DNA from: Candidatus Pelagibacter ubique HIMB140
GTDB taxonomy: Bacteria; Pseudomonadota; Alphaproteobacteria; Pelagibacterales; Pelagibacteraceae
Length of the DNA stretch: 64,000 nucleotides
Assembly (NCBI RefSeq): GCF_025558165.1
Contig: NZ_LAMZ01000001.1
Span: forward strand, 1,373,931 to 1,437,930
Direction of reading: 5' to 3'
Part shown: positions 44,273 through 53,287 of the stretch, piece after piece
How positions within the stretch are numbered: position 1 is the first letter of the stretch
Layout: each line of letters starts with the position of its first letter
Notes under the pieces: model-generated
Told to the model about the DNA's origin: nothing
What the model saw: only the letters and a program-made list of their open reading frames with translations
Database searches by the model: none
Program-made: the position numbers and the translations under genes

Positions 44273-44634
44273 TCTTTTAACTTATCCCACTCAGACATAC
44301 CGCCTGAAATATTTTTAACGTTTTTAATTCCCATTTCTTTCATTGTTTTTGTAGCAAGAGTTCCTTGACCACCTAAACCACAAAATACAACATATTCTTT
44401 GTCAGGATTATTTTTAAAAGTATCGTTTTCAATAGGACTTCCTTCAGCTAAATAAAATTCTAGCAAACCTCTATCTAAATGCATTGCATTTCCAATAGTA
44501 CCTTTAGAAAAACTTTCTTTATCTCTAACATCAATAAATTGAACATTAGGATCATTTAATTTCTTCTTTGCTTCTTCGGCAGTGATGTTTTCAATTTCGT
44601 TGCTAACGCTCATTACTTCTTCAAATTTTTTCAT
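44269..44634 (-). CDS. Single-domain rhodanese-like sulfurtransferase
   Basis: A 121-residue rhodanese-homology protein. ITAEEAKKKLNDPNVQFIDVRD is the usual first block. The active-site loop carries C85 in VVFCGLGGQGTLAT, and the C-terminal VKNISGGMSEWDKL is typical. The loop (CGLGGQG) differs from the classic C-R-x-G-x-R-T. It transfers sulfane sulfur or handles persulfides. It is 24 bases downstream of the HpsN-like gene on the same strand, so it may belong to organosulfonate use, and its end overlaps the convergent NTF2 gene by 4 bases. Confidence 0.8.
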   Translation of the reverse strand: MKKFEEVMSVSNEIENITAEEAKKKLNDPNVQFIDVRDKESFSKGTIGNAMHLDRGLLEFYLAEGSPIENDTFKNNPDKEYVVFCGLGGQGTLATKTMKEMGIKNVKNISGGMSEWDKLKD

Positions 44635-44658
44635 GTTAAATCCTATCTAATAAATTGT

Positions 44659-45939
44659 TTAGTAACCGTATTTTTTCAATCTAACATCACCAGTTCTTGC
44701 ATGAGCTTCCATCCCTTCATATCTTGAAAGTCTAGCAGCAGCTGCCCCAACAAGTTCAGTAGATTCTTTAGTCATTCTTTGGAAACTTAAAGTTTTGATA
44801 AATTTACCAACAAACAAACCACCCGTATATCTTCCAGCACCTTTAGTTGGAAGAATATGATTTGTTCCTGAACATTTATCACCATAAGCAACAGTTGTTT
44901 CTTCACCGATAAATAAAGAACCGTAATTTTTTAATCTTTTGTGGAACCACTCTAAGTTTTTAGTTTGAACTTCCAAGTGTTCAGGTGCGTACTCATCACT
45001 AATTGTAGCCATTTCCTCGTCTGTATCACAAAGAACAACTTCTCCGTAATCCCTCCAAGCAGCTTCAGCATTAGTTCTTGGTAACTCAGGAAGATCAGCA
45101 ATAAGTTCAGGCACTCTTTTAATTACCTTTTCTGCTAATTCTTTACTTGTTGTCCAAAGCCATGCTGGTGAATTGTATCCGTGCTCTGCTTGACCAACTA
45201 AATCTACTGCAACGATTTCTGGATCTGCGTTTTCATCAGCAATAATTCCAATTTCTGTCGGGCCTGCAAATAAATCAATACCCACTTTACCAAATAAAAT
45301 TCTTTTAGCTTCAGCAACAAATTGGTTTCCAGGACCCACTAATATATCAGCAGGCGCATTTCCAAATAAACCATTTGTCATTGCAGCTATTGCTTGAACA
45401 CCACCTAGGTTCATAATTACATCTGCACCACAAAGATCAGCTGTGTAAACAATAGTTGGATGAACGCCAACACCAGGTTTTGGAGAGCTACATACTAAAA
45501 TATTTTTGACCCCAGCAACTTTAGCAGTTGTTACACTCATTACTGCAGATGCAATGTGAGCATATCTTCCAGCAGGTACATAACATCCAGCTGTATTAAC
45601 AGGAATTAATCTTTGACCCGCATATAAACCTTCAGACAATTCAACTTCAAAATCTTGACCATAATTTTTTAATTGAGCTTCTGCAAATTTTCTCACTCTT
45701 TCATGAGCAAACTGGACATCATCTTTAGTTTTTTGATCTAAATTTTTTTTAATCTCTTCAATTTTTTCTTTAGAAACAATTACATCACCTTCGTATTTAT
45801 CAAATTTTTTTGAAAGCTCTTTGCATCCTTCTTCTTTGCTTGTTTCAATATCCTTAAGAATATTTTCAACAATCTCTCTTGTTTTTGTGTCGTCAGTTGA
45901 TGAAGTTTTCGGTGATTTTTTTAAGTATGTAATTGCCAT
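44659..45939 (-). CDS. HpsN-like sulfopropanediol 3-dehydrogenase (histidinol dehydrogenase family)
   Basis: A 426-residue HisD-family enzyme. The catalytic pair E320-H321 (YAPEHLEV) and Zn ligands D354, H361 (GDKCSGTNHILPT) and H413 (MEAHARTGD) are in place. However, the LIPVNTAGCYVPAGRYAHIASAVMSV block, FVAEAKRILFGKVGIDLFAGPTE, YGSLFIGEETTVAYGDK and GRYTGGLFVGKFIKTL follow the HpsN subgroup that oxidises 2,3-dihydroxypropane-1-sulfonate to sulfolactate. The absence of other his genes nearby also argues against histidine synthesis. It heads a unit with the rhodanese and lies next to a Pta-like gene and an ABC importer. Confidence 0.8.
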   Translation of the reverse strand: MAITYLKKSPKTSSTDDTKTREIVENILKDIETSKEEGCKELSKKFDKYEGDVIVSKEKIEEIKKNLDQKTKDDVQFAHERVRKFAEAQLKNYGQDFEVELSEGLYAGQRLIPVNTAGCYVPAGRYAHIASAVMSVTTAKVAGVKNILVCSSPKPGVGVHPTIVYTADLCGADVIMNLGGVQAIAAMTNGLFGNAPADILVGPGNQFVAEAKRILFGKVGIDLFAGPTEIGIIADENADPEIVAVDLVGQAEHGYNSPAWLWTTSKELAEKVIKRVPELIADLPELPRTNAEAAWRDYGEVVLCDTDEEMATISDEYAPEHLEVQTKNLEWFHKRLKNYGSLFIGEETTVAYGDKCSGTNHILPTKGAGRYTGGLFVGKFIKTLSFQRMTKESTELVGAAAARLSRYEGMEAHARTGDVRLKKYGY

Positions 45940-46000
45940 TTCTCTCCTTTTAAAATTTAAAGTTTTTTAGGTTAATTTCTAATAAAATTCAATTAATCAT

Positions 46001-46912
46001 TTAGTCCAAAGCTACGACTGCCGCAGCTATTGATGCTAATCTTGCTTGTGCTTCATCTGATCTACTAGTTATTACAACCGGGACTTTTCCTCCCACCACA
46101 ACACCTGCAGCACATGCACCCATAAAATAAATCATCATTTTAACTAGGGCATTTCCGGTTTCAACACTTGGTACTAATAATACATCAGCTTCTCCTGCAA
46201 CTAAATTTTTAATACCTTTAATACCAGCAGATTTTTTTGAAATACTATTATCAAAAGCTAAAGGTCCAAAAACATCTGCATTCAAATTTTCTTCTTTAGC
46301 AAGCTTTGTTATTTCAGCTGCTTCAATTGAACTTGGCACACTTTCTAAAACTTCTTCAGTTGCAGATAATACAGAAACTTTTGGTCTTTCAATTCCAATA
46401 CGATTTGAAAAATTTATCACATTTTTTAGTATATGCATTTTTGTTTTAACATTTGGCAATACATTTAAAGCGCCATCAGTTATTATTAATGGCTTATCCT
46501 CTTTATCGACTGTCATATGCCAGATATGACTTAATCTAGTTTTCCCTAACAAGTTATACTCTCGCTTTAAAACTTCTTTCATTAGAACGTCAGTATGAAT
46601 ATGTCCTTTTACAATTATTTTAACTTTATCTTCACTTGCAAGTTTAGCTGCAATTTTTGCAGTATTGTTTTCAACTGGCTCATGGATAAGTTCATATTTT
46701 GAAATATCCCAACCAAGGTCTTCAGCACATTTTTGTATTTCAACTTCATGACCGATAAAAACTGGTTCAATTAGATTTTCATTTACAGCGTCTTGAACAG
46801 ATAGCATGGGTAGGGGTTTACCAGCATTTACAACTGCAACCTTAACTCCTTTTTTACTGTGAGCTATATCTAACAGTTTATTTGGACAGACAATTTCTTT
46901 ATTTGAAAGCAT
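46001..46912 (-). CDS. Phosphate acetyl/butyryltransferase family protein
   Basis: A 303-residue PTA/PTB-fold enzyme without CoA hydratase or DRTGG extensions. Family marks are VAVVNAGKPLPMLSVQDAVNENLIEPVFIG, the central VKGHIHTDVLMKEVL, ITDGALNVLPN, and the C-terminal MIYFMGACAAGVVVGGKVPVVITSRSDEAQARLASIAAAV. It exchanges acyl-phosphate and acyl-CoA. In sulfonate catabolism, acetyl phosphate released by Xsc is converted to acetyl-CoA by such an enzyme, which fits the neighbouring HpsN-like and taurine genes, but Xsc itself is not in this window. Confidence 0.8.
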   Translation of the reverse strand: MLSNKEIVCPNKLLDIAHSKKGVKVAVVNAGKPLPMLSVQDAVNENLIEPVFIGHEVEIQKCAEDLGWDISKYELIHEPVENNTAKIAAKLASEDKVKIIVKGHIHTDVLMKEVLKREYNLLGKTRLSHIWHMTVDKEDKPLIITDGALNVLPNVKTKMHILKNVINFSNRIGIERPKVSVLSATEEVLESVPSSIEAAEITKLAKEENLNADVFGPLAFDNSISKKSAGIKGIKNLVAGEADVLLVPSVETGNALVKMMIYFMGACAAGVVVGGKVPVVITSRSDEAQARLASIAAAVVALD

Positions 46913-46916
46913 AATT

Positions 46917-47972
46917 TTAGTCGTTAAGAATTTTTACTTCTTGCTCATTTATACTCAAGAAAACTTCTTCTCCAACTTTAAAAATGTCATTTGTATCACC
47001 AGATACAACATATAATTTCCCAACTTTTGAATTTAAAATATATTGATAACTACTGCCCACAAAAGATGCATTATTTACAGTAGCATGAATACAATTATCA
47101 CCTTTATTTCTATCAATTGATATTTTTTCTGGTCTTAAGGCAACAGAAATATCTCCATTTAATTCATTGTCACTTTGAATTTTGATATTCATTTCAGCTA
47201 TTTTGATATCATATGAATTTGAATTTTTATTTATGACCTCGGCTTTGACAACATTTGCATCACCAATAAAGTTTGCAACAAATTTGTTTCTAGGAAAATT
47301 ATAAAGATCTTTCGGGCTGCCTTCTTGAGCAATTACTGCATTGTTCATTACGATTACTTTGTCTGAAATAGCTAAAGCTTCTTCTTGATCATGTGTTACG
47401 TAAATAGTTGTTACTCCTAACTTTTGTTGTATTTGTCTAATATCTTCTCTCACCTGTCTTCTTAATTTTGCATCCAAGTTTGAAAGAGGCTCATCAAACA
47501 GAAGCACTTTTGGTTCCAATACAATCGCTCTTGCAACAGCAACCCTTTGTTGTTGTCCTCCAGATAATTCTGAAGGCATTCTATTTTCATATCCTTCAAG
47601 GTTTACTAGTTTTAATGTTTCTAATGATTTTTGAACGTATTCTTCTTTATTTACATTGATCATTTTTAAGCCATAAGAAACATTTTCCAGTACACTCATG
47701 TGTGGAAACAAAGCGTAAGATTGAAATACCATAGACACATCTCTATCTGTTGCAGGTAGCAATGTTACGTCCTCATCATCAACTAAAATTTTTCCACTTG
47801 TAGCTCTTTCAAGACCTGCAATAATCCTTAGTGAAGTTGTTTTCCCACATCCAGATGGACCAAGTAACGTTGTCAAAGTTCCAGCTTCAAATTTACAACT
47901 AACATTATCAACAGCTGTAGTTTCATTAAATTTCTTTGTAATATTTTCAAACTTCACTTCAGCTTTTTTCAT
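46917..47972 (-). CDS. ABC transporter ATP-binding protein (FbpC / PotA type)
   Basis: A 351-residue ATPase: Walker A GPSGCGKTT (about 38-46), Q-loop FQSYALFPHM, signature ELSGGQQQRVAVARAI, Walker B LLFDEPLSNLDAKLRRQ, switch TIYVTHDQEEAL. A C-terminal TOBE-type regulatory domain (about 240-351) follows. It energises the fused permease encoded 3 bases upstream and the binding protein further upstream. Its stop is only 4 bases from the Pta-like start, so the acyltransferase is probably cotranscribed with the importer. Confidence 0.88.
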   Translation of the reverse strand: MKKAEVKFENITKKFNETTAVDNVSCKFEAGTLTTLLGPSGCGKTTSLRIIAGLERATSGKILVDDEDVTLLPATDRDVSMVFQSYALFPHMSVLENVSYGLKMINVNKEEYVQKSLETLKLVNLEGYENRMPSELSGGQQQRVAVARAIVLEPKVLLFDEPLSNLDAKLRRQVREDIRQIQQKLGVTTIYVTHDQEEALAISDKVIVMNNAVIAQEGSPKDLYNFPRNKFVANFIGDANVVKAEVINKNSNSYDIKIAEMNIKIQSDNELNGDISVALRPEKISIDRNKGDNCIHATVNNASFVGSSYQYILNSKVGKLYVVSGDTNDIFKVGEEVFLSINEQEVKILND

Positions 47973-47975
47973 TAT

Positions 47976-50168
47976 CTAAATTCCTTGTAAAATTGATGAG
48001 TTTTGATCTCTTCTTCCTAGTTTACGTTTTCCTATTATTAATTGCATTAACATAATTGTAAACAACATTACTACAATTAAAGCAGATGAATATACTATCG
48101 CTAAACCGTAGTCATTATTTTCTAATCTTCCTAAAATATAAGATACTGCTAGATCGTAATTTGCACTGACTAAGAATATAACAGCACTAATTGCTGTCAT
48201 TGCTCTTACAAAACTAAATACTAATGAAGCCGTAATTGCTGGTTTAAGCAATGGAAGAATTATATTTCTAAAAGTTTGAGCACTTGATGCATTTAAAGTT
48301 GATGAAGCTTCATCTAAATGAGGATCAAGTTGGTTCATGGCCGCTATTCCAGCTCTAACACCAACCGGCATGTTTCTAAACACAAATGCGATTACTAAAA
48401 TAATTCCTGTTCCTGTTAACTCTAAAGGTGGAACGTTAAAAGCAAAAACATAACTAACACCAATAACACTACCAGGTATTGCAAAACTCAACATGGTTCC
48501 AAATTCAAAAGCATTTTTACCTTTAAATCTATGTCTTGTTAAAAGATATGCAGTCAAAATTCCTATTGCAGCGGTTGGTAAAGATGAAATTAAAGCAATT
48601 GTGAAAGTTGTATTAAAGGAATTCCACGCAGTTCCTGTCCACAAGAAGCCTCTGTCTTCTACCCATTCAACACTAAAGGCTTCAATGTAATGTTTTAAAG
48701 TAAAGCTATGATCAATGCCCCACATTTCTACAAATCCACCAAACATAATCATGACGTAGATAATAAAAGTTAGTAAAGCCCATGGAAGCACTGTTGAATA
48801 AATGACCCATTTTGTTTTATTCGGTAGCTCAGGATGAACACCACTATCTCCTTTACCTGAAATTGAAATATAAGATTTTTTTCCTAACCACTGATTTTGA
48901 AGATAAAATACAACTAAGACAACAGACAATAAAATCATAGCAAGTATTGCTGCTTTAGTTTCATCATATTGTGCACCAACAATTGCAAAAAATATTTCAG
49001 TAGATAAAACATCATACTCGGCTCCAAGCACTAACGGGTTTCCAAAGTCTGCTAAACTTTCAATAAACCCAAGTAAAAATGCATTGGCTATTCCTGGCCT
49101 CATTAAAGGTAATGTAACAGTTTTAAAAACTTGCCACTTTGAAGCCCTTAAAGTTTGTGATGCCTCTTCCATTGATGGGCTGACACTTTCTACAACACCA
49201 ATTAAAACTAGAAATGCAATAGGCGTGAAAGCAAGAGTTTGTGCAAACCAAATCCCTGGTAATCCATAAATCCACCTTGAAGGTTCGATATCAAATCCCC
49301 ATTCAAGAAACGAACTTACAACACCAGTTCTTCCAAATAAAATTATGATAGCTAAACCAATTACAAATGGAGGGGTAATGATTGGTAAAACAGATAATAT
49401 TCTAACTGTTTTTTTAAATTTAAAACTGGTTCTTGCAATTAAAAGAGCAAAACCTAAACCTAAAATTGTCGATGAAAAAGCTGTAAGTGTACCCATGGTA
49501 ATAGTGTTCCAGAAAACACCACAAGCATAATCACTATATAAACAATCTAATCCCCATATCCCTTTGTTAAAAATCTTATCTGAAAAATTACTAATTTCGT
49601 AACCACCTTCAGTTCCTTTAAAGGCTACACCAAACATTCTAAATATTGGAAAAAAAACAAAAGTAGATACTAAAATAATTATACTTCCAATACTTCCTAC
49701 AATAAAATTATCTCCATTTAACCAGCCACGAGATGCAAGGCCGTGAGTAATATAAAATATAAAAGCACAACATGTTAGTACTGCACCTGAACCCATTCCA
49801 TATTGATTTTCTACATCTCCAAAAATTGATTGGAATATTTCATAATTCCACCCTCTGATCCCAACAGCAAAACCTTGTAAGAAAAAATAAAAGAAACCAA
49901 ATAAACCTGAGTACAAAAATATTTTTGAATACAGAGGATTAGTTTGATTTAATTTAATTGTGGTTAAAGGTAAAAATAATGGAAAGATTAATGGGAATAA
50001 CCAATATTTTTTATTTATAAAAACTTGAGGTAGGGCAGAGCCGTAATCTTCTAAAGAATACTCTAAAATCCAATTGATTGAGAAAAACCCGTCACCTGTT
50101 ACATACCATGGAAAGAGAAAGAAACCTGTTCCACCAATTAGTATCCAACAAATGACGAGCCCTCTCAT
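47976..50168 (-). CDS. ABC transporter permease with two fused permease domains (Fbp/Sfu type)
   Basis: A 730-residue polytopic protein with two BPD permease domains, each with an EAA loop: MEEASQTLRASKWQVFKTVTLPLMRPG in the first half and LDEASSTLNASSAQTFRNIILPLLKPA in the second. About 12-14 helices are expected, including an extended N-terminal set of several helices (1-190) before the first domain. The layout matches ferric-iron (FbpB/SfuB) and phosphonate-type importers in which one polypeptide forms the whole pore. The N-terminal extension is longer than in FbpB (about 500 residues). Confidence 0.85.
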   Translation of the reverse strand: MRGLVICWILIGGTGFFLFPWYVTGDGFFSINWILEYSLEDYGSALPQVFINKKYWLFPLIFPLFLPLTTIKLNQTNPLYSKIFLYSGLFGFFYFFLQGFAVGIRGWNYEIFQSIFGDVENQYGMGSGAVLTCCAFIFYITHGLASRGWLNGDNFIVGSIGSIIILVSTFVFFPIFRMFGVAFKGTEGGYEISNFSDKIFNKGIWGLDCLYSDYACGVFWNTITMGTLTAFSSTILGLGFALLIARTSFKFKKTVRILSVLPIITPPFVIGLAIIILFGRTGVVSSFLEWGFDIEPSRWIYGLPGIWFAQTLAFTPIAFLVLIGVVESVSPSMEEASQTLRASKWQVFKTVTLPLMRPGIANAFLLGFIESLADFGNPLVLGAEYDVLSTEIFFAIVGAQYDETKAAILAMILLSVVLVVFYLQNQWLGKKSYISISGKGDSGVHPELPNKTKWVIYSTVLPWALLTFIIYVMIMFGGFVEMWGIDHSFTLKHYIEAFSVEWVEDRGFLWTGTAWNSFNTTFTIALISSLPTAAIGILTAYLLTRHRFKGKNAFEFGTMLSFAIPGSVIGVSYVFAFNVPPLELTGTGIILVIAFVFRNMPVGVRAGIAAMNQLDPHLDEASSTLNASSAQTFRNIILPLLKPAITASLVFSFVRAMTAISAVIFLVSANYDLAVSYILGRLENNDYGLAIVYSSALIVVMLFTIMLMQLIIGKRKLGRRDQNSSILQGI

Positions 50169-50169
50169 T

Positions 50170-50193
50170 AATTCCTAAAATTATCTAGGAATT
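50170..50193 (-). terminator. Hairpin spanning the stop codon of the binding-protein gene
   Basis: AATTCCTA (50170-50177) and TAGGAATT (50186-50193) form an 8-bp stem with an 8-base loop. It overlaps the last codons of the binding-protein gene and the start region of the permease gene, where it could attenuate read-through or hide the permease ribosome site. Confidence 0.45.
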
Positions 50194-51218
50194 ACAGATA
50201 CGTCTTTATCCCACTTAGATAACAGACTCGCTCTTGTTGCTTTATCTCCATAAACTTTAAAATTGTAATCAATCAAGTTTATAGTTGATAAATCTGGAGC
50301 ATCAGGATCAGCTTTTGCTTTAGTATTAGACGGTACTTGCAAAGATTTTCCTGAAGTGAACACCATAGTTTGTATTGCAGGACTTAATGCCCAGTCATAA
50401 AACTTTTTAGCTTCCTTCATATTTCTTGCACCAGCAATAATACTCATTGATCCAACTTCATAACCAGTTCCTTCTTCAGGAGAAACAGTTACAACAGGCA
50501 AACCTTTCTTAGTTTGTTTCACACCATCGTGTTGGAAACAAATACCAATTAAGTTTTCACCTCTTCCAGTAGCCTTAATTGGAGCAGAACCAGATTTAGT
50601 ATAAGTGTTTATATTTGCATGAAGTTTCTTCATGTAATCCCAACCTTTATCTTCTCCAAAAATTTGAAGAATTGTAGCTAAAGTTGTGTAAGCAGTTCCA
50701 GATGAATTTGGATTTGCTACTTGGATTTCACCTTTATAAATAGGTTTTGTTAAATCCATCCATGATTTAGGAGCTGGAAGACCTTTTTTTGCTAAAAGAT
50801 CTTTATTGTATCCAAAACCTAATGCACCAACATAAATCCCTACAGATTTATAGTCAGCATTTTTTGCTTGGTTTTGAGCCGCTGGTAATAAATCATCAAA
50901 GTGTTTTGATTTATATTTTTCAGTTAAATTTTCCTGAGCAGCTGTTAAGTGTGGATCACCAGTTCCACCAAACCAAACATCACCTTTAGGATTAGAAGCT
51001 TCTGCTTTAATTTTTGCAAAAGTTTCACCACTACTTGCTCTTGTCATTGCAACTTTTGTGCCTGTTTCTTTTTCATAAGCTTGTTCAAGCATTTCACAAA
51101 CATCAATTTCAACACTGCAATATAAAGTTAACTTTGCAGCAGAAGCTTTGTTTGTTAAGCCAAACATTGTTAATGAAAAAAGAAGGACAATAGATGCTAT
51201 TTTTAATAGTTTATTCAT
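50181..51218 (-). CDS. ABC transporter substrate-binding protein (Fbp/AfuA-like)
   Basis: A 345-residue periplasmic protein with signal peptide (about 1-27, cleavage after ASA). The mature part starts KLTLYCSVEIDVCEMLEQAYEKETGTKV and has GDVWFGGTGDPHLTAAQEN and NPNSSGTAYTTLATILQIFG, a pattern shared by iron(III) and 2-aminoethylphosphonate binding proteins. The paired C-terminal tyrosines that bind ferric iron in FbpA are not evident, so an organic anion such as a phosphonate or sulfonate is as likely as iron. GAGAGGATATT precedes the ATG. It heads a five-gene run through to the Pta-like gene. Confidence 0.8.
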   Translation of the reverse strand: MNKLLKIASIVLLFSLTMFGLTNKASAAKLTLYCSVEIDVCEMLEQAYEKETGTKVAMTRASSGETFAKIKAEASNPKGDVWFGGTGDPHLTAAQENLTEKYKSKHFDDLLPAAQNQAKNADYKSVGIYVGALGFGYNKDLLAKKGLPAPKSWMDLTKPIYKGEIQVANPNSSGTAYTTLATILQIFGEDKGWDYMKKLHANINTYTKSGSAPIKATGRGENLIGICFQHDGVKQTKKGLPVVTVSPEEGTGYEVGSMSIIAGARNMKEAKKFYDWALSPAIQTMVFTSGKSLQVPSNTKAKADPDAPDLSTINLIDYNFKVYGDKATRASLLSKWDKDVSVIPR

Positions 51219-51373
51219 AATATCCTCTCTAAAGTTATATTAGTTAAAAGGTTAATATGATTTTAATTTAATTGTTACCGTTTTATTACAAAATGCACCT
51301 TCAGGTTTAATTTTTTTTTTAGTTATCCAAAACAGATGTGTGATATAAAAATTTCTGTTGAGAGGGTAGATAT

Positions 51374-52222
51374 TTGGAGATTGTAACTAAAATAGCACCG
51401 TTAGCTTTAGCATTGATAATGCTTGGCCTAGGACTTGGTTTATCTGTAAAAGATTTTACTAGAGTAATTAGAAATCCAAAAGATTTTTTAATTGGAATAA
51501 CTTGCCAATTAATTCTTTTACCAATTGTTGCATACATATTGGTTTTAATTTTAAGATTACCGATCGAAATAGCTTTAGGTTTAATGATTATAGCTGCAGC
51601 ACCAGGAGGTGTTACATCAAATGTTCTTACTAAGTTTGCAGATGGAGATGTAGCTTTATCAATTTCTTTAACAGCTGTTGGAAGTTTAATTAGTATTATA
51701 TCAGTTCCATTTATAGTTTTTACTTCAGCTGGAATGCTAGGGGTTACTGAAATGTCTACAGAGATTACCATGACAGGGATCGCACTTAAAATGGCTTTAG
51801 TTGTAACTGTTCCGGTAATTATAGGAATGGTTATAAGAGGATTTGCAGAAAATTTTATCTCTTCAAATATTAACATCGTCAATAGAACTACTAGTTTATT
51901 ATTTGTTATTGTATTTGCAGCAATTTGGATTGAAGAAAGAGAAAATATTTTTAATTATTTAGCTCAAGCTGGAATAGCGGTTTTAATTTTAAATATAGTG
52001 ATGATGATTTTAGCTTTTTATATTGCTAAAGTTTTTGCAACTGGAGTTGCTCAGAGAAAATGCATTTCTTTAGAGTGTGGTCTTCAAAATGGAACTTTAG
52101 CAGTATTTGTTGCATCTCAAATTTTTAATGATGTTGCTTACATGATACCAACAGCTGCTTATGCTTTAGTCATGTATATTACGGGATTTATTTTTATATA
52201 TATTTTAAGAAGATCTAGTTAA
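51374..52222 (+). CDS. Bile acid:sodium symporter (BASS) family transporter
   Basis: A 282-residue membrane protein with about nine helices starting at TTG (GAGAGGG ribosome site 8 bases upstream). BASS features are LMLGLGLGLSVKDFTRVIRNPKDFLIG at the N-terminus, LMIIAAAPGGVTSNVLTKFADGDVALSISLTAVGSLIS in the centre and SLECGLQNGTLAVFVAS near the end, which form the Na+ and substrate site. It imports an organic anion. It is divergent from the Fbp-type importer and overlaps the convergent regulator gene by 8 bases. Confidence 0.85.
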   Translation: MEIVTKIAPLALALIMLGLGLGLSVKDFTRVIRNPKDFLIGITCQLILLPIVAYILVLILRLPIEIALGLMIIAAAPGGVTSNVLTKFADGDVALSISLTAVGSLISIISVPFIVFTSAGMLGVTEMSTEITMTGIALKMALVVTVPVIIGMVIRGFAENFISSNINIVNRTTSLLFVIVFAAIWIEERENIFNYLAQAGIAVLILNIVMMILAFYIAKVFATGVAQRKCISLECGLQNGTLAVFVASQIFNDVAYMIPTAAYALVMYITGFIFIYILRRSS

Positions 52223-53171
52223 TTGTAGCTTTATTTAAAATTTTATAAATTAGTTCTGAAATTTCTTTTACTGTTTGTTCTTGTATTTTTTGGGTTTTTG
52301 AAAAAATTTTTTCATCAATTTTAACTGAAATTAATTTTTTTTGATCCATTTTTGCATAACCTTTTTTGATTAAAGAATTTACTTTTCTAACAACTGTTGG
52401 TCTCGGAATACCTGTAATGTCTGATATAGACATAGAATTTAAACCAATTTTGTCTGCAAAAGATATTCGCTTTCTCCACTTTTCAATATCTATATCCTGG
52501 ATAATAAAATTTTTACTTGATGATGCATTTGATATTATAAGCAAAGCTACGCATAATGTTTCTAAATCTTTTGTTTCTTTTCTCCATCTGAAAAAGTAAG
52601 AAAAAATAAATTTATAAAATTCGTACCAACAATATGAGAAATTATTCTTAATAGTATCTGTTATTTCATTGGAAGAAAAAGAGTTTGGAATTTTATTTTC
52701 TTGTTTTAAAATTTTTGAAGAAATTGATACCAAATACGATATATTTTTTAATGCACTTATTGGCTGCACTGTTTCATAAGCAGATCTATCAATAAAAATT
52801 TTCTTCCTTGTTCGTTTTATTACGCCTATTTTTTCTAAATAAATAATCTTTCTTCTTACACTTTCTTTTGGGATTTGAAGATCTCTAGAAATTTCAATAA
52901 TTTTAATTTCTTCGATTTCTAAAGTTTTGTCTTTATAAAAGGTGTTGTAATCGACCTGAATTCCATTTTTTCTATAGAATTTAAAATCATTATTAACTAA
53001 ATAGATTAAGACCATATACATTTCTATATCTTTGAAATTGGAATAAGCATTAATTATCCATTCAGATACAAATTTATAAAAAGCTGGAACGAAATTATTA
53101 AATTTTTTATTGATTACTGAAGTAACCATTTTTTCATCTAGTGCGTCAGATATGCTTGGTAGTGTGCTCAT
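52215..53171 (-). CDS. Putative transcriptional regulator with two winged-helix units (internal duplication)
   Basis: A 318-residue protein made of two similar halves. Each half has a helical segment with FYKF (29-61 AFYKFVSEWIINAYSNFKDIE; 184-216 EFYKFIFSYFFRWRKETKDLE) and then a winged helix-turn-helix: ISRDLQIPKESVRRKIIYLE (94-113) and ISDITGIPRPTVVRKVNSLI (249-268), each followed by a wing rich in K. I do not recognise the family. The upstream region carries two direct repeats that overlap its own promoter, as expected for autoregulation. Regulated targets could include the small protein gene divergent from it and the neighbouring BASS or sulfonate genes. Confidence 0.7.
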   Translation of the reverse strand: MSTLPSISDALDEKMVTSVINKKFNNFVPAFYKFVSEWIINAYSNFKDIEMYMVLIYLVNNDFKFYRKNGIQVDYNTFYKDKTLEIEEIKIIEISRDLQIPKESVRRKIIYLEKIGVIKRTRKKIFIDRSAYETVQPISALKNISYLVSISSKILKQENKIPNSFSSNEITDTIKNNFSYCWYEFYKFIFSYFFRWRKETKDLETLCVALLIISNASSSKNFIIQDIDIEKWRKRISFADKIGLNSMSISDITGIPRPTVVRKVNSLIKKGYAKMDQKKLISVKIDEKIFSKTQKIQEQTVKEISELIYKILNKATIN

Positions 53172-53184
53172 GATTTAAAAAAAA

Positions 53185-53232
53185 CCCAATATGGACAATA
53201 CACAATAAAGTGTCAACCCATTTTGGACATTC
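53185..53232. promoter_or_regulatory. Direct-repeat operator, 32 bp apart, upstream of the regulator
   Basis: CCCAATATGGACAAT (53185-53199) and CCCATTTTGGACATT (53217-53231) share CCCANTNTGGACANT and start 32 bp apart, three DNA turns, so two protein units could bind the same face. The first copy covers the -10 of the regulator's predicted promoter and the second sits just outside its -35. The two wing domains of the regulator match two repeats. Confidence 0.55.
53188..53216 (-). promoter_or_regulatory. Sigma-70-type promoter of the tandem winged-helix regulator
   Basis: On the minus strand TTGACA (complement of 53211-53216) is followed after 17 bases by CATATT (complement of 53188-53193), a perfect -35 and 4-of-6 -10 with ideal spacing. 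The start codon is about 17 bases past the -10, so the leader is very short. It lies inside the direct-repeat operator. Confidence 0.5.
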
Positions 53233-53287
53233 CTAATATGTAATAATGTAACTAGTAATGATTAAATGATTTTGTATTTAAAAAATT

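Noticed and set aside
44659..45939. Histidine-biosynthesis hisD
   Set aside because: Catalytic residues are shared, but diagnostic blocks match the HpsN subgroup and no other his genes are adjacent; kept as HpsN-like.
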